Positions 28,187 to 37,103 of a DNA stretch of 64,000 nucleotides are shown piece by piece. The stretch is from positions 87,735 through 151,734 of the forward strand of contig NZ_JAKKDU010000010.1 of assembly GCF_021728535.1 (NCBI RefSeq), in the 5' to 3' direction. How positions within the stretch are numbered: position 1 is the stretch's first letter; each line of letters opens with the position of its first letter. This stretch comes from Wocania arenilitoris. Its GTDB lineage: Bacteria; Bacteroidota; Bacteroidia; Flavobacteriales; Flavobacteriaceae. Under the pieces are notes generated by a model. The model saw only the letters and a list, made by a program, of their open reading frames with translations. It was not told where the DNA came from and made no database searches. The translations under genes and the position numbers were made by a program.

Positions 28187-28738
28187 AAACTATTTATACT
28201 ATTTTTTTTATGCAGTTTTTATGCGCTTACAGCACAAAATAATGACTGGCATAAAATAAAAGACTTAGAAGCAGCATATAGCATTAAATTTCCTTCTGAA
28301 CCAAAGAAGGATAAAAGCGATGTTTCAACAGATAAAGGATTAGTAACTATGTATACTTATACTTATCAACCAGAAAAGGATGATAAAAATTTTATCTATA
28401 TGTCTTCTTTCAGCGAATACCCAAATTCATTTTTTCCAGGAGGGCTAAATACTTTAGATAAAAGAAAAAAAGTGTTAGAAAGTGCAATTAATGGTGCTGT
28501 GACAAATACTAAAGGAACACTTTTGTCTAAGACCGAAATAATATTTAATGGCTATAATGGGACAGATGTAAAAATTTCTTTAGATACTGGCGGTTTTCAG
28601 TATATAATAAGGATGAAAACTATTTTGGTTGGGCTTAAACTATATATGACGCAAGTTATTTATACAAAAGAGAATGGCGATAATTTAAACTCTAAACAAT
28701 TTTTTAATTCATTTGAATTGTTAAATGTAAAACAGTAG
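28181..28738 (+). CDS. Secreted protein of unknown function
   Basis: From ATG 28181 the protein has 185 residues, beginning with a clear signal peptide (MKKLFILFFLCSFYALTAQ) cleaved before NNDWHKI. The mature part has alternating strands with SIKFPSEPKKDKSD, KTILVGLKLYMTQVIYT and a conserved-looking end. I do not recognise a named domain. An upstream TTG at 28157 was rejected because it would bury the signal peptide. The next gene begins on the base after its stop, so the two are co-transcribed. Confidence 0.8.
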   Translation: MKKLFILFFLCSFYALTAQNNDWHKIKDLEAAYSIKFPSEPKKDKSDVSTDKGLVTMYTYTYQPEKDDKNFIYMSSFSEYPNSFFPGGLNTLDKRKKVLESAINGAVTNTKGTLLSKTEIIFNGYNGTDVKISLDTGGFQYIIRMKTILVGLKLYMTQVIYTKENGDNLNSKQFFNSFELLNVKQ

Positions 28739-30772
28739 TTGGAAACAAAAACCATAATATATATTATATTAGCTGGAACGATAGCGCTATTATTAGCGCT
28801 TTTTCAATATGCCTATAAAAACAAAAGCATGTCTAAACTTAACATGCTTTTTTCTTTTTTAAGGTTTCTTACGTTATTTTCAGTTTTTCTTTTACTTATT
28901 AATCCAAAATTTAATCAAGTTACTTTTATTACTGAAAAACCAGATTTAGTTCTTTTGGTAGATAATTCAAGCTCTATAAAACATTTAAACCAAGATAAAA
29001 ATGTTTTAAGTATTATAGATAACATCCTATCGAATACTCAGTTAAACAACAAATTTAATATATCAAAATACACTTTTGGAGAACAGTTAAAGCCTGCTGA
29101 TTCTATTCAGTTTTCTGAAAATCAAACCAATATATCTGATGCTTTTAATCAATTAAATCAAGTTTATAAAAACTCAAACACTGCTACCATTCTAATTTCT
29201 GATGGCAATCAAACCTATGGAAATGATTTTGAGTTTATAACTTCAACATATAAAAATCCAATTTACCCAATAATTTTGGGAGACACAATAACGCATACCG
29301 ATTTAAAAATACAGCAGCTTAATGTAAATAAGTACGCGTATTTAAAAAACCGTTTCCCAATTGAAGCTATAATAACATATAGTGGTAATACAACAGTTAA
29401 TTCTCGCTTCACTGTTAAAAGTGGTAATACTACGCTGTTTTCACAGCCAGTTAATTTTACTAAAAACAAAAATTCCGAAACCATAAATTTTACTTTGCCA
29501 GCAAATAGTGTTGGTGTTAACAGTTTAAAAGCAACTATAATACCAATTGAAAATGAGAAGAATATCATTAATAACACTAAAAATTTTGCGGTTGAAGTTA
29601 TAGATCAGAAAACAAAAATTGCTATTGTTAGTGATTTTTTGCATCCAGATTTAGGAGCGCTAAAGAAAAGTATAGAAAGTAACAAACAACGATTAGTTAC
29701 TTTTTTAGATCTAAACAACACATTTAGTCAAATAAATGATTTTCAATTAGTTATTATTAATCAGCCAAATAATAAGTTTAAGCATTTATTTGAAGTTTTA
29801 AGCAAAGAAAACAAAAACAGATTTACTATTATTGGCAATAAAACCGACTTGGGTTTTATTAATGCTGTTAGTAAAACATTTGCTCACGAAATAACAAATC
29901 AAACCGAAGATTATCAAGCCGAAATAAATCTAAATTACTCACCTTTTATTGTTGATGATATAGATTTTGAATCATTTCCGCCACTAAAATCTAATTTTGG
30001 AGCAGTTAATTTTTTAATTCCATTTGAAACAATTTTGCATAAAAAACTAGGAAGCGTTTCAACAAAACAACCGCTTTTGGTAACTTTTGAAACAAATAAT
30101 AGGAGAGAGGCTGTTTTATTTGGAGAAAACATTTGGCAATGGAGAGCACAAAGTTTTATAAACACCAAGTCGTTTAATAATTTTGATGATTTTATAGGTA
30201 AACTTATTCAATATTTAGCCTCAAATAAGCGCAGAAATAGGCTAAACGTAGACTACGAATCATTTTACAATGGCAACACCAATGTCATTATTAAAGCTCA
30301 ATTTTTCGACAAAAATTATGTATTTGATACGCGTGATGCACTTAGTATAAAGGTTAAAGATAAAATTTCAAGCGAAGAAAAAACATTTCCTCTTATCTTA
30401 AAAAACAATAACTATCAGGTCGATTTGAGTAGTTTGCCTCCATCAGAATATAATTTTACGATTAAAGCTACTAACGAAAACATTTCTAAATCGGGTACGT
30501 TTCAAATATTAGAATATAATGTTGAACAACAATTTTTAAACGCTCATGTAACAAAGCTACAACGATTAGCTACTAATAGTGGTGGCATAAGCTATTTTCC
30601 TAATGAAACAAATAGCTTGATTGCTAGCTTAGTAAATAATAATCGTTTTGCCACCATACAAAAAAGCAATAAAAATACCATACCTTTGATAGATTGGAAT
30701 TATTTACTCATAATAATAGCTTTAAGTTTAGCTAGCGAGTGGTTTTTAAGAAAATATAACGGATTAATTTAA
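28739..30772 (+). CDS. Membrane-anchored VWA-domain protein
   Basis: The 677-residue protein starts at TTG, immediately after the previous stop; the codons following encode an N-terminal membrane helix (IIYIILAGTIALLLALFQYAY), which supports that start. A second helix is at ~40-58. A von Willebrand A-like domain follows, with LVLLVDNSSSI near 72-82 (MIDAS-like DxSxS) and ILISDGNQTYG near 150. The long extracytoplasmic region ends with a C-terminal helix (LLIIIALSLASEWFL) near 652-666. The role is unknown; no aerotolerance (Bat) or AAA ATPase partner is adjacent. Confidence 0.8.
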   Translation: METKTIIYIILAGTIALLLALFQYAYKNKSMSKLNMLFSFLRFLTLFSVFLLLINPKFNQVTFITEKPDLVLLVDNSSSIKHLNQDKNVLSIIDNILSNTQLNNKFNISKYTFGEQLKPADSIQFSENQTNISDAFNQLNQVYKNSNTATILISDGNQTYGNDFEFITSTYKNPIYPIILGDTITHTDLKIQQLNVNKYAYLKNRFPIEAIITYSGNTTVNSRFTVKSGNTTLFSQPVNFTKNKNSETINFTLPANSVGVNSLKATIIPIENEKNIINNTKNFAVEVIDQKTKIAIVSDFLHPDLGALKKSIESNKQRLVTFLDLNNTFSQINDFQLVIINQPNNKFKHLFEVLSKENKNRFTIIGNKTDLGFINAVSKTFAHEITNQTEDYQAEINLNYSPFIVDDIDFESFPPLKSNFGAVNFLIPFETILHKKLGSVSTKQPLLVTFETNNRREAVLFGENIWQWRAQSFINTKSFNNFDDFIGKLIQYLASNKRRNRLNVDYESFYNGNTNVIIKAQFFDKNYVFDTRDALSIKVKDKISSEEKTFPLILKNNNYQVDLSSLPPSEYNFTIKATNENISKSGTFQILEYNVEQQFLNAHVTKLQRLATNSGGISYFPNETNSLIASLVNNNRFATIQKSNKNTIPLIDWNYLLIIIALSLASEWFLRKYNGLI

Positions 30773-30785
30773 ATAAAATAGAAAA

Positions 30786-31601
30786 ATGGAAAAATTACCA
30801 AAAATAGCATTACCCTTTATCATTGTTGCAATTGTATTAGTTATAATATTATCAAAATCAGCAGTAACTATTGGTTCAGGCGAGGCTGGAGTGCTTTTTA
30901 AAACTTTTGGAGAAGGTGTTGTAGTTGACGAACCACCAATGGGAGAAGGATTTCATATTGTAGCTCCTTGGAACAAGGTTTATATTTATGAAGTTCGTCA
31001 ACAAGAGCTTTTCGAAAAAATGAAGGTACTATCATCAAATGGATTAGAAATTCAAATCGATGCTTCTGCTTGGTACGAGCCTGTTTATAGTGATTTAGGT
31101 AATTTACATCAATCTCTTGGTCAAAACTATTTGCAGCGTGTTATACAACCAGCAATTCGAAGTGCAGCACGTAGTGTAGTAGGACGGTATACACCAGAGC
31201 AACTGTATTCTAGTAAGCGTGATGCTATACAAGATGAAATTTTTGCTGAAACAAAAAAAATATTGGATAAACAGTATGTTCAATTAAATGAAGTTTTAGT
31301 CCGTGATGTTACATTACCAAATACTATTAAAGAAGCTATTGAGCGTAAATTGCGTCAAGAACAAGAATCTTTAGAATATGAGTTTAGATTAGTAACAGCA
31401 TCTAAAGAAGCTGAAAAAGTAATTATTGAAGCTAAGGGTAAAGCCGAATCAAATAGAATTTTGAGTGCCTCATTAACAGATAAAATTCTACAAGATAAAG
31501 GTATAGAGGCTACAGTTAAGCTTTCAGAATCGCCAAATAGCAAAGTAATTGTTATAGGTTCTGGTGATAGCGGATTACCAATTATTTTAGGAAACCAATA
31601 A
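30786..31601 (+). CDS. Prohibitin-family (SPFH/Band 7) membrane protein
   Basis: The 271 residues comprise one N-terminal membrane helix (~8-27) and an SPFH domain (~30-210) with SGEAGVLFKTFGEGV and the heptad-rich segment EQESLEYEFRLVTASKEAEK, which forms the usual coiled coil. The C-terminal ends in VIVIGSGDSGLPIILGNQ, typical of bacterial prohibitins. Such proteins make large ring scaffolds at the membrane and are linked to protease regulation. It lies 13 bp after the VWA protein gene, in the same direction. Confidence 0.9.
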   Translation: MEKLPKIALPFIIVAIVLVIILSKSAVTIGSGEAGVLFKTFGEGVVVDEPPMGEGFHIVAPWNKVYIYEVRQQELFEKMKVLSSNGLEIQIDASAWYEPVYSDLGNLHQSLGQNYLQRVIQPAIRSAARSVVGRYTPEQLYSSKRDAIQDEIFAETKKILDKQYVQLNEVLVRDVTLPNTIKEAIERKLRQEQESLEYEFRLVTASKEAEKVIIEAKGKAESNRILSASLTDKILQDKGIEATVKLSESPNSKVIVIGSGDSGLPIILGNQ

Positions 31602-31706
31602 TTAGTGTTTAAATAATTTAGTGTTTTTAACTTTATTTTAAATTTTATTAATTTTTTAGTGCAAAAAACGTTAATTGCTCAAATGTTATAATTATTGGTT
31701 GAATAA

Positions 31707-31739
31707 TTTGGAATTATAAGTATAAATTTTAGATATTTG
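31707..31739 (+). promoter_or_regulatory. Candidate his operon promoter
   Basis: TTTG at 31707-31710 and GATATTTG at 31732-31739 (one mismatch to TAnnTTTG) are 21 nt apart. The -7 box lies 15 nt before the leader peptide ATG at 31755, so the transcript would just include the leader. Confidence 0.45.
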
Positions 31740-31754
31740 CACCAAAGAATAAGT

Positions 31755-31808
31755 ATGAATATTACTCAAATACATCATCATTTTTGCATTTGCTCTCAAG
31801 CGAAGTAA
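31755..31808 (+). CDS. hisL: his operon leader peptide
   Basis: The 17-codon frame reads MNITQIHHHFCICSQAK and stops at TAA 31806-31808. Three consecutive CAT histidine codons are at 31773-31781. It precedes an intrinsic terminator and hisG. The HHHFCICSQ phrase is, as I recall, typical of Bacteroidota his leaders. Ribosome stalling on the His codons would decide between the terminator and an alternative fold. Confidence 0.88.
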   Translation: MNITQIHHHFCICSQAK

Positions 31809-31880
31809 AAATGTATTGAGTAAAATCAACATATATTTTAAACCCGTTTGAGACTTGTCAAGCGGGTTTTTTAATTTTTT
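31764..31880 (+). promoter_or_regulatory. his transcription attenuator (antiterminator/terminator switch)
   Basis: TCTCAAGCG at 31794-31802, inside the leader frame, can pair with CGTTTGAGA at 31845-31853 (one G-U), which takes up the left arm of the terminator. A further helix is possible between 31764-31775 and 31811-31821 (actcaaatacat with atgtattgagt, one bulge). A ribosome stalled at the His codons would leave 31794-31802 free for antitermination; a ribosome at the stop codon would cover it and allow termination. Confidence 0.8.
31841..31880 (+). terminator. his attenuator terminator
   Basis: AACCCGTTTGA at 31841-31851 pairs with TCAAGCGGGTT at 31858-31868 (11 pairs, one G-U) around a 6-nt loop, with a T-rich run directly after. 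It lies about 50 nt upstream of hisG. Confidence 0.9.
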
Positions 31881-31919
31881 AGTTCAGCTTGGTAGTTTCA
31901 AACTCAGAAAAATAAAAAA

Positions 31920-32777
31920 ATGAGTAAATTAAGAATTGCAGTACAGAAATCGGGTCGTTTAAACGAAGACTCGATGAGATTATTAAAAGACATTGGTATT
32001 TCTATTGATAATGGGAAAGATCAATTAAAAGCATCGGCTAAGGGTTTTCCTGTAGAAGTGTTTTATTTGAGAAATGGTGATATTCCTCAGTATTTAAAAG
32101 ATGGGGTAGTAGACGCCGCTATTATAGGTGAAAATGTTTTAATTGAAAAGGGAGAAGGTATTAACATTGTAGAAAAGTTAGGTTTCTCTTCTTGTCGTGT
32201 TTGTATTGCTGTACCAAAAGCAAACGGTTATACTAGTATTAAAGATTTAGAAGGAAAGCGCATAGCAACATCTTACCCAAATACAGTACAAATATATTTG
32301 GATAAAAATGGTGTAAATGCAAATCTTCATATTATAAACGGTTCTGTAGAAATTGCTCCAAATATTGGGTTGGCAGACGCTATTTGTGATATTGTTTCTA
32401 GTGGAAGCACTTTGTTTAAGAATAATTTAAAAGAAGTTGATACTATTTTAAAATCTGAAGCGGTTTTAGCAGTGTCTCCAAAATTAAATAAAGAGCGTCA
32501 AGCCATCTTAGAAACTATTCAATTTAGAATTCAATCGGTTTTAAAAGGAAGAAATTCAAAGTATGTATTGCTTAATGCACCAAATGATAAAATTCAAGAT
32601 ATTATTAGTGTATTACCAGGAATGAAAAGTCCAACGGTTTTACCATTAGCCGAAGAAGGTTGGAGTTCTGTGCATTCTGTAATAAGTAAGAATGAATTTT
32701 GGGAGGTAATAGACGAATTAAAATCCAAAGGAGCTCAGGGCATTTTAGTTTGTCCTATTGAAAAAATGGTGTTATAG
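31920..32777 (+). CDS. hisG: ATP phosphoribosyltransferase (long form)
   Basis: HisG catalyses the first step of histidine synthesis, ATP plus PRPP to phosphoribosyl-ATP, and is the feedback-controlled enzyme. At 285 residues it is the long form, with a C-terminal ACT-like regulatory domain (about 210-285) and no need for HisZ. The opening LRIAVQKSGRLNEDSMRLL, the middle segment GLADAICDIVSSGSTL and the late GILVCPIEKMVL are typical. First structural gene of the attenuated operon. Confidence 0.97.
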   Translation: MSKLRIAVQKSGRLNEDSMRLLKDIGISIDNGKDQLKASAKGFPVEVFYLRNGDIPQYLKDGVVDAAIIGENVLIEKGEGINIVEKLGFSSCRVCIAVPKANGYTSIKDLEGKRIATSYPNTVQIYLDKNGVNANLHIINGSVEIAPNIGLADAICDIVSSGSTLFKNNLKEVDTILKSEAVLAVSPKLNKERQAILETIQFRIQSVLKGRNSKYVLLNAPNDKIQDIISVLPGMKSPTVLPLAEEGWSSVHSVISKNEFWEVIDELKSKGAQGILVCPIEKMVL

Positions 32778-32822
32778 TGACATTCAATGTGTAGCGAAGA
32801 ATCTCACTAAAAGAAAAAGAAC

Positions 32823-34109
32823 ATGCAAATAATTAATAATCCGAAAAAAAGTGAATGGACGTCTATTTTAAAGCGTCCAACACAAACGGTTGATGATATT
32901 GAGGGTGTAGTCAATGAAATTTTTATTGATGTATCTAAAAATGGGCATAATGCGGTTAAGAAGTACACCAGTAAGTTTGATGGCATTCTATTAGAATCAA
33001 ATAGTGTAGCGTTAGAAGAAATTAAGGCCGCCATAAGGCAAGTTCCTCAAAAACTTCAAAATGCAATAAAACAAGCAAAAGCAAATATTGAGACATTCCA
33101 CATCGCTCAAAAAACATCTAAAATTGAGATAGAAACCGCTGTAGGTGTAAAATGTTGGCAAGAAAAAAGACCAATACAGAAAGTAGGTTTATATATTCCA
33201 GGAGGTACGGCGCCACTATTTTCAACGGTATTAATGTTGGCTGTACCAGCTCAAATTGCAGGTTGCAAAGAAATTGTGTTATGTTCGCCACCAAATACAA
33301 AAGGTGAGTTGGCACCAGAAATTTTATTTGCAGCACAACTTTGTGGTGTAACTAAGATTATTAAAGTTGGTGGCATTCAGGCTATTGCTGGATTAACTTT
33401 TGGAACAGAAAGTATTCCTAAAGTGTATAAAATTTTCGGACCTGGAAATCAGTTCGTAACCGTTGCTAAACAGCTAGCAACTAAATATGGAGTTGCAATT
33501 GATATGCCTGCTGGTCCTAGTGAATTGTTAGTGTTTGCAGATGATACGGCTAATGCATCGTATGTTGCTTCAGATTTGTTGAGTCAAGCCGAACATGGAA
33601 TAGACAGTCAAGTGATTTTAGTATCAACTTCTAAAAGTTTAATTGATAAAGTTTCAAAAGAAGTTACTAAGCAATTGGGAGTGCTTCCGCGCAGAGCAAT
33701 TGCCGAAAAAGCTATAGCAAATTCAAAATTAATTTATGTTGAAACTGATGATTTAGCTTTAGAATTAATTGATGAATATGGGCCAGAACATTATATTATT
33801 TGTTGCAAAAACGAAGATTTGTATATTGATAATATTAATAATGCAGGCTCAGTTTTTATAGGTCATTACACGCCTGAAAGTGCAGGAGATTATGCTTCTG
33901 GAACGAATCATACATTGCCAACAAACGGATTTAGTAAAGCGTATTCAGGAGTTAATCTGGATAGTTTTATGAAGAGTATAACTTTTCAAAAGATATCAAA
34001 AGAAGGTATTTTGAATATTGGAGAAACCATTGAGCTTATGGCAGAAGCTGAAGGTTTGCAAGCACATAAAAATGCTGTAAGTATAAGGCTAAAGGATTTA
34101 AAACCATGA
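32823..34109 (+). CDS. hisD: Histidinol dehydrogenase
   Basis: HisD performs the last two oxidations, histidinol to histidine, with zinc and NAD. The 428 residues carry the family signatures: GLYIPGGTAPLFSTVLMLA, KIFGPGNQFVTVAKQLA, DMPAGPSELLV, LLSQAEHG and SGTNHTLPTNG, including zinc-ligand Gln/His residues. It follows hisG after 45 bp. The last 4 bases overlap the start of hisC. Confidence 0.97.
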   Translation: MQIINNPKKSEWTSILKRPTQTVDDIEGVVNEIFIDVSKNGHNAVKKYTSKFDGILLESNSVALEEIKAAIRQVPQKLQNAIKQAKANIETFHIAQKTSKIEIETAVGVKCWQEKRPIQKVGLYIPGGTAPLFSTVLMLAVPAQIAGCKEIVLCSPPNTKGELAPEILFAAQLCGVTKIIKVGGIQAIAGLTFGTESIPKVYKIFGPGNQFVTVAKQLATKYGVAIDMPAGPSELLVFADDTANASYVASDLLSQAEHGIDSQVILVSTSKSLIDKVSKEVTKQLGVLPRRAIAEKAIANSKLIYVETDDLALELIDEYGPEHYIICCKNEDLYIDNINNAGSVFIGHYTPESAGDYASGTNHTLPTNGFSKAYSGVNLDSFMKSITFQKISKEGILNIGETIELMAEAEGLQAHKNAVSIRLKDLKP

Positions 34110-35140
34110 ACATTCAAGATTTAATAAGGCCAACTGTAAAAGCACTTAAGCCATATTCTTCTGCGAGAGATGAATATCAAGGTAGTAGTAACGATATGGT
34201 GTTTTTAGATGCCAATGAGAATCCGTTTGAAAATGGAGTAAATCGTTATCCAGATCCGCAACAGCGTACTGTAAAATATTTGCTTTCAGAAATAAAAGGG
34301 ATTCCACAAGAAAATATTCTTTTAGGAAATGGTAGTGACGAAGTTTTAGACTTGATTTATCGTGCTTTTTGTGAGCCTAATCAAGATAACATCATCACTT
34401 TACCACCAACTTACGGTATGTATAATGTGTTAGCCAATATCAATGCTATTGAGGTAAAAAGTGTTCAGTTAGATGAAAACTTTCAACCAAAAGTTGAGAC
34501 AATTCTTGATATTGCCAATTCAAATTCTAAGTTGTTGTTTATATGCTCACCTAATAATCCGACAGGAAATAGTTTTGAATCTAAATCTATTGAAAGACTA
34601 GTTAAGGAGTTTAATGGTATTGTTGTTATTGATGAAGCTTATATAGATTTTTCTAACAAAATAAGTTGGGCAAGTCGTTTGGGCGATTTTTCTAATTTAA
34701 TTGTTACGCAAACTCTATCAAAAGCCTATGGAATGGCGGGAATTCGATTGGGTATTTGTTTTGCTTCAGAAGAAATTATTTCAGTATTAAATCGTATTAA
34801 ACCGCCATATAATGTTAATGAATTAACGCAGCAAAAAGCTATTGTTCAGCTAGAGCAAAACGAGTTAACACAAAAGCAGGTACAAGCAATTTTAAGCGAG
34901 CGAGATGCGTTAATACATAAATTATCAGAAATTAGTTTTGTTTCAAATATATATCCATCTGATGCTAATTTTGTATTGGCCAAGGTTGATGATGCCACCA
35001 AACGTTACAATCAGTTAATTAAAAAAGGCATTGTAATTAGAAACAGAACTAATCAACCAGGATGTGAAAATTGTTTGCGATTTACAATTGGGACTCCTGA
35101 GGAAAATAAAATATTAATAGATACTTTAAAATCTATATAA
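34106..35140 (+). CDS. hisC: Histidinol-phosphate aminotransferase
   Basis: This PLP enzyme transfers an amino group from glutamate to imidazole acetol phosphate. The 344 residues include FLDANENPFENG near the start, LLGNGSDEVLDLI, CSPNNPTGN, and the Schiff-base lysine in TQTLSKAYGMAGIRLG near 200. It overlaps hisD by 4 bases. Directly after its stop is copy B of the ~98-bp repeat, which separates it from hisB. Confidence 0.96.
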   Translation: MNIQDLIRPTVKALKPYSSARDEYQGSSNDMVFLDANENPFENGVNRYPDPQQRTVKYLLSEIKGIPQENILLGNGSDEVLDLIYRAFCEPNQDNIITLPPTYGMYNVLANINAIEVKSVQLDENFQPKVETILDIANSNSKLLFICSPNNPTGNSFESKSIERLVKEFNGIVVIDEAYIDFSNKISWASRLGDFSNLIVTQTLSKAYGMAGIRLGICFASEEIISVLNRIKPPYNVNELTQQKAIVQLEQNELTQKQVQAILSERDALIHKLSEISFVSNIYPSDANFVLAKVDDATKRYNQLIKKGIVIRNRTNQPGCENCLRFTIGTPEENKILIDTLKSI

Positions 35141-35236
35141 TGAAACATCCATGATTAATATTTAATCACATAAATAAATAATTATTTAGGATGTTACATG
35201 TGACCGTTAAATAAAATAAATATAAACACATGAAAA
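35138..35236 (+). repeat. Structured intergenic repeat, copy B, within the his operon
   Basis: This is the second copy of the block at 28089-28186. AACATCC at 35144-35150 can pair with GGATGTT at 35189-35195. The enclosed tgattaa-tat-ttaatca at 35152-35168 is a perfect inverted repeat, one base pair longer than in copy A. The tiny frame MLHVTVK is at 35191-35214. It ends at the hisB start codon, just as copy A ends at a start codon. Confidence 0.85.
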
Positions 35237-36366
35237 AAGTATTGTTTATAGACAGAGACGGAACACTAGTCTTAGAGCCGCCTGTAGACTATCAATTAGA
35301 TAGTTTAGAGAAACTAGAGTTTTATCCAAAAGTATTTCAATATATGGCTAAAATAGCCAGTGAGTTGGATTACGAGTTAGTCATGGTAACCAATCAAGAT
35401 GGTTTAGGTACTGATAGTTTTCCAGAAAACACCTTTTGGCCAGCTCAAAACAAGATTATTGATGCTTTTGCAAAAGAAGGCGTAGTGTTTTCTACAATTC
35501 ATATTGATAGAACCTTTCCTCATGAAAATGCAAATACACGTAAACCAAGAACAGGATTGTTAACTCAGTATTTTTCTAAAGATTATGATTTAGAAAATTC
35601 CTTTGTTTTAGGCGATAGAATTACTGATATGGAATTGGCTAAAAACCTAGGAGCTAAGGGGATTTTCTTGTCTGAAAATCCAGAATTAGGAGCTGATGAA
35701 ATTAAAAGTTCTAAACAAGAAGTTTTGAATTGCATTGCTTTAACAAGTACAGATTGGGCAAAAATTTATAAATTTTTAAAATTGAAGGATAGGGTTTTTG
35801 AAATTACTCGCAATACCAATGAAACAAAGATTTACATAAAACTAAACTTAGATGGTTCTGGAAAAAATAATATCAATACAGGCTTGTCGTTTTTCGATCA
35901 CATGTTAGACCAAATAGGACGTCATGGTGCAATGGATTTATCAATTAAAGTAGATGGAGATTTAAATGTCGACGAACATCATACTATAGAAGACACTATG
36001 ATTGCTTTGGGTGAATTATTTTATAAAGCTTTAGGTGATAAATTAGGCATTGAACGTTACGGTTTTTGTTTACCAATGGACGATTGTTTAGCACAGGTTG
36101 CTGTTGATTTTGGTGGTAGAAACTGGTTAGAATGGAATGCTGAATTTAATAGAGAAAAGATAGGAGATATGCCTACTGAAATGTTCTTCCACCTGTTTAA
36201 ATCGTTTACCGATGGTGCAAAATGTAATTTAAATATAAAAGCAGAAGGCACTAATGAGCATCATAAAATAGAAAGTATTTTTAAAGCCTTTGCAAAAGCC
36301 ATGAAAATGGCAGTAAAGCGTGATGCAAACAAAATGTTTTTACCGAGCACAAAAGGAATGTTGTAA
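35230..36366 (+). CDS. hisB: Bifunctional histidinol-phosphatase / imidazoleglycerol-phosphate dehydratase
   Basis: The 378-residue protein fuses an N-terminal HAD phosphatase ([13 protein letters not shown], nucleophile Asp in DRDGT; late motif [10 protein letters not shown]) over about residues 1-165 with a C-terminal IGP dehydratase ([28 protein letters not shown], and the late [15 protein letters not shown] with manganese-binding histidines). The two catalyse steps 8 and 6 of the pathway. ATG 35230 immediately follows repeat copy B. Confidence 0.97.
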   Translation: MKKVLFIDRDGTLVLEPPVDYQLDSLEKLEFYPKVFQYMAKIASELDYELVMVTNQDGLGTDSFPENTFWPAQNKIIDAFAKEGVVFSTIHIDRTFPHENANTRKPRTGLLTQYFSKDYDLENSFVLGDRITDMELAKNLGAKGIFLSENPELGADEIKSSKQEVLNCIALTSTDWAKIYKFLKLKDRVFEITRNTNETKIYIKLNLDGSGKNNINTGLSFFDHMLDQIGRHGAMDLSIKVDGDLNVDEHHTIEDTMIALGELFYKALGDKLGIERYGFCLPMDDCLAQVAVDFGGRNWLEWNAEFNREKIGDMPTEMFFHLFKSFTDGAKCNLNIKAEGTNEHHKIESIFKAFAKAMKMAVKRDANKMFLPSTKGML

Positions 36367-36434
36367 AACAGCTTTAAGCATTTGGGTATTAGTTATTTGC
36401 TAAAATCCAGCTGCCAAAAGCCAAGAGCTAGAAA
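36367..36434. repeat. Low-complexity word repeats in the hisB-hisH gap
   Basis: The gap holds related words such as agctgccaaaagccaagagct. A similar ccaaaagc pattern recurs at 44170-44205. There is no gene and no convincing terminator. Confidence 0.4.
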
Positions 36435-37019
36435 ATGAAATTAGTAATAATAAATTACGGCGCAGGAAATATAAAAAGTATTCAGTTTGCTTTTAAGCGA
36501 TTAGGCTATAATACTATTTTGTCAAATAATCCAGAAGAAATCAAAGCTGCAGATAAAGTAATTTTTCCAGGAGTAGGCGAAGCAAGTTCTGCTATGAAAA
36601 TGCTAAAAGAGAGCGGATTAGACGAGTTAATTCCAAATCTCAAACAACCCGTATTGGGTATTTGCTTAGGGATGCAACTCATGTGTTTACATACTGAAGA
36701 AGGAGATACTAAAGGGTTAGGTATTTTTCAAACCAAGGTAAAACGGTTTTCAAATAATGTAAAAGTGCCTCAAATGGGTTGGAATGTAATAAAGGAATTA
36801 AAATCTAATTTATTTAAAGATATAAATGAAAACGAATATATGTATTTAGTGCATAGTTATTATGCAGAACATTGCAACGAAACTATTGCAGCTACTGATT
36901 ATGAGATAAATTATGCGTCAGCTTTACAACATAAAAATTTTTATGGCACACAATTTCACCCAGAAAAGAGTAGTTTAGCAGGAGAACAAATTTTAAAGAA
37001 TTTTTTAAGTATTGTGTGA
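36435..37019 (+). CDS. hisH: Imidazole glycerol phosphate synthase, glutaminase subunit
   Basis: HisH hydrolyses glutamine and passes ammonia to HisF. The 194 residues form a class I glutamine amidotransferase: PGVGEASSAM, the nucleophile elbow LGICLGMQLM (Cys near 77), and the His-Glu pair in QFHPEKSS near the C-terminus. hisA lies between it and hisF, the usual order. The gap after its stop carries two perfect hairpins. Confidence 0.97.
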   Translation: MKLVIINYGAGNIKSIQFAFKRLGYNTILSNNPEEIKAADKVIFPGVGEASSAMKMLKESGLDELIPNLKQPVLGICLGMQLMCLHTEEGDTKGLGIFQTKVKRFSNNVKVPQMGWNVIKELKSNLFKDINENEYMYLVHSYYAEHCNETIAATDYEINYASALQHKNFYGTQFHPEKSSLAGEQILKNFLSIV

Positions 37020-37041
37020 TTCTGAATTTATTTCAGAATCA
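37017..37041 (+). other. Perfect 10-bp hairpin overlapping the hisH stop codon
   Basis: TGATTCTGAA at 37017-37026 pairs perfectly with TTCAGAATCA at 37032-37041 around TTTAT. The hisH TGA stop forms the base of the stem. No T-run follows, so it is not an ordinary terminator. Confidence 0.8.
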
Positions 37042-37067
37042 CATAAACCATTTAATTAAACAATGAG

Positions 37068-37088
37068 AAACTGAAACAAATTCAGTTT
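37068..37088 (+). other. Perfect 8-bp hairpin upstream of hisA
   Basis: AAACTGAA at 37068-37075 pairs with TTCAGTTT at 37081-37088 around ACAAA, ending 15 nt before the hisA ATG. It shares the CTGAA/TTCAG core with the hairpin at 37017-37041. Confidence 0.75.
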
Positions 37089-37103
37089 AACGAAATTAAT
37101 AAC

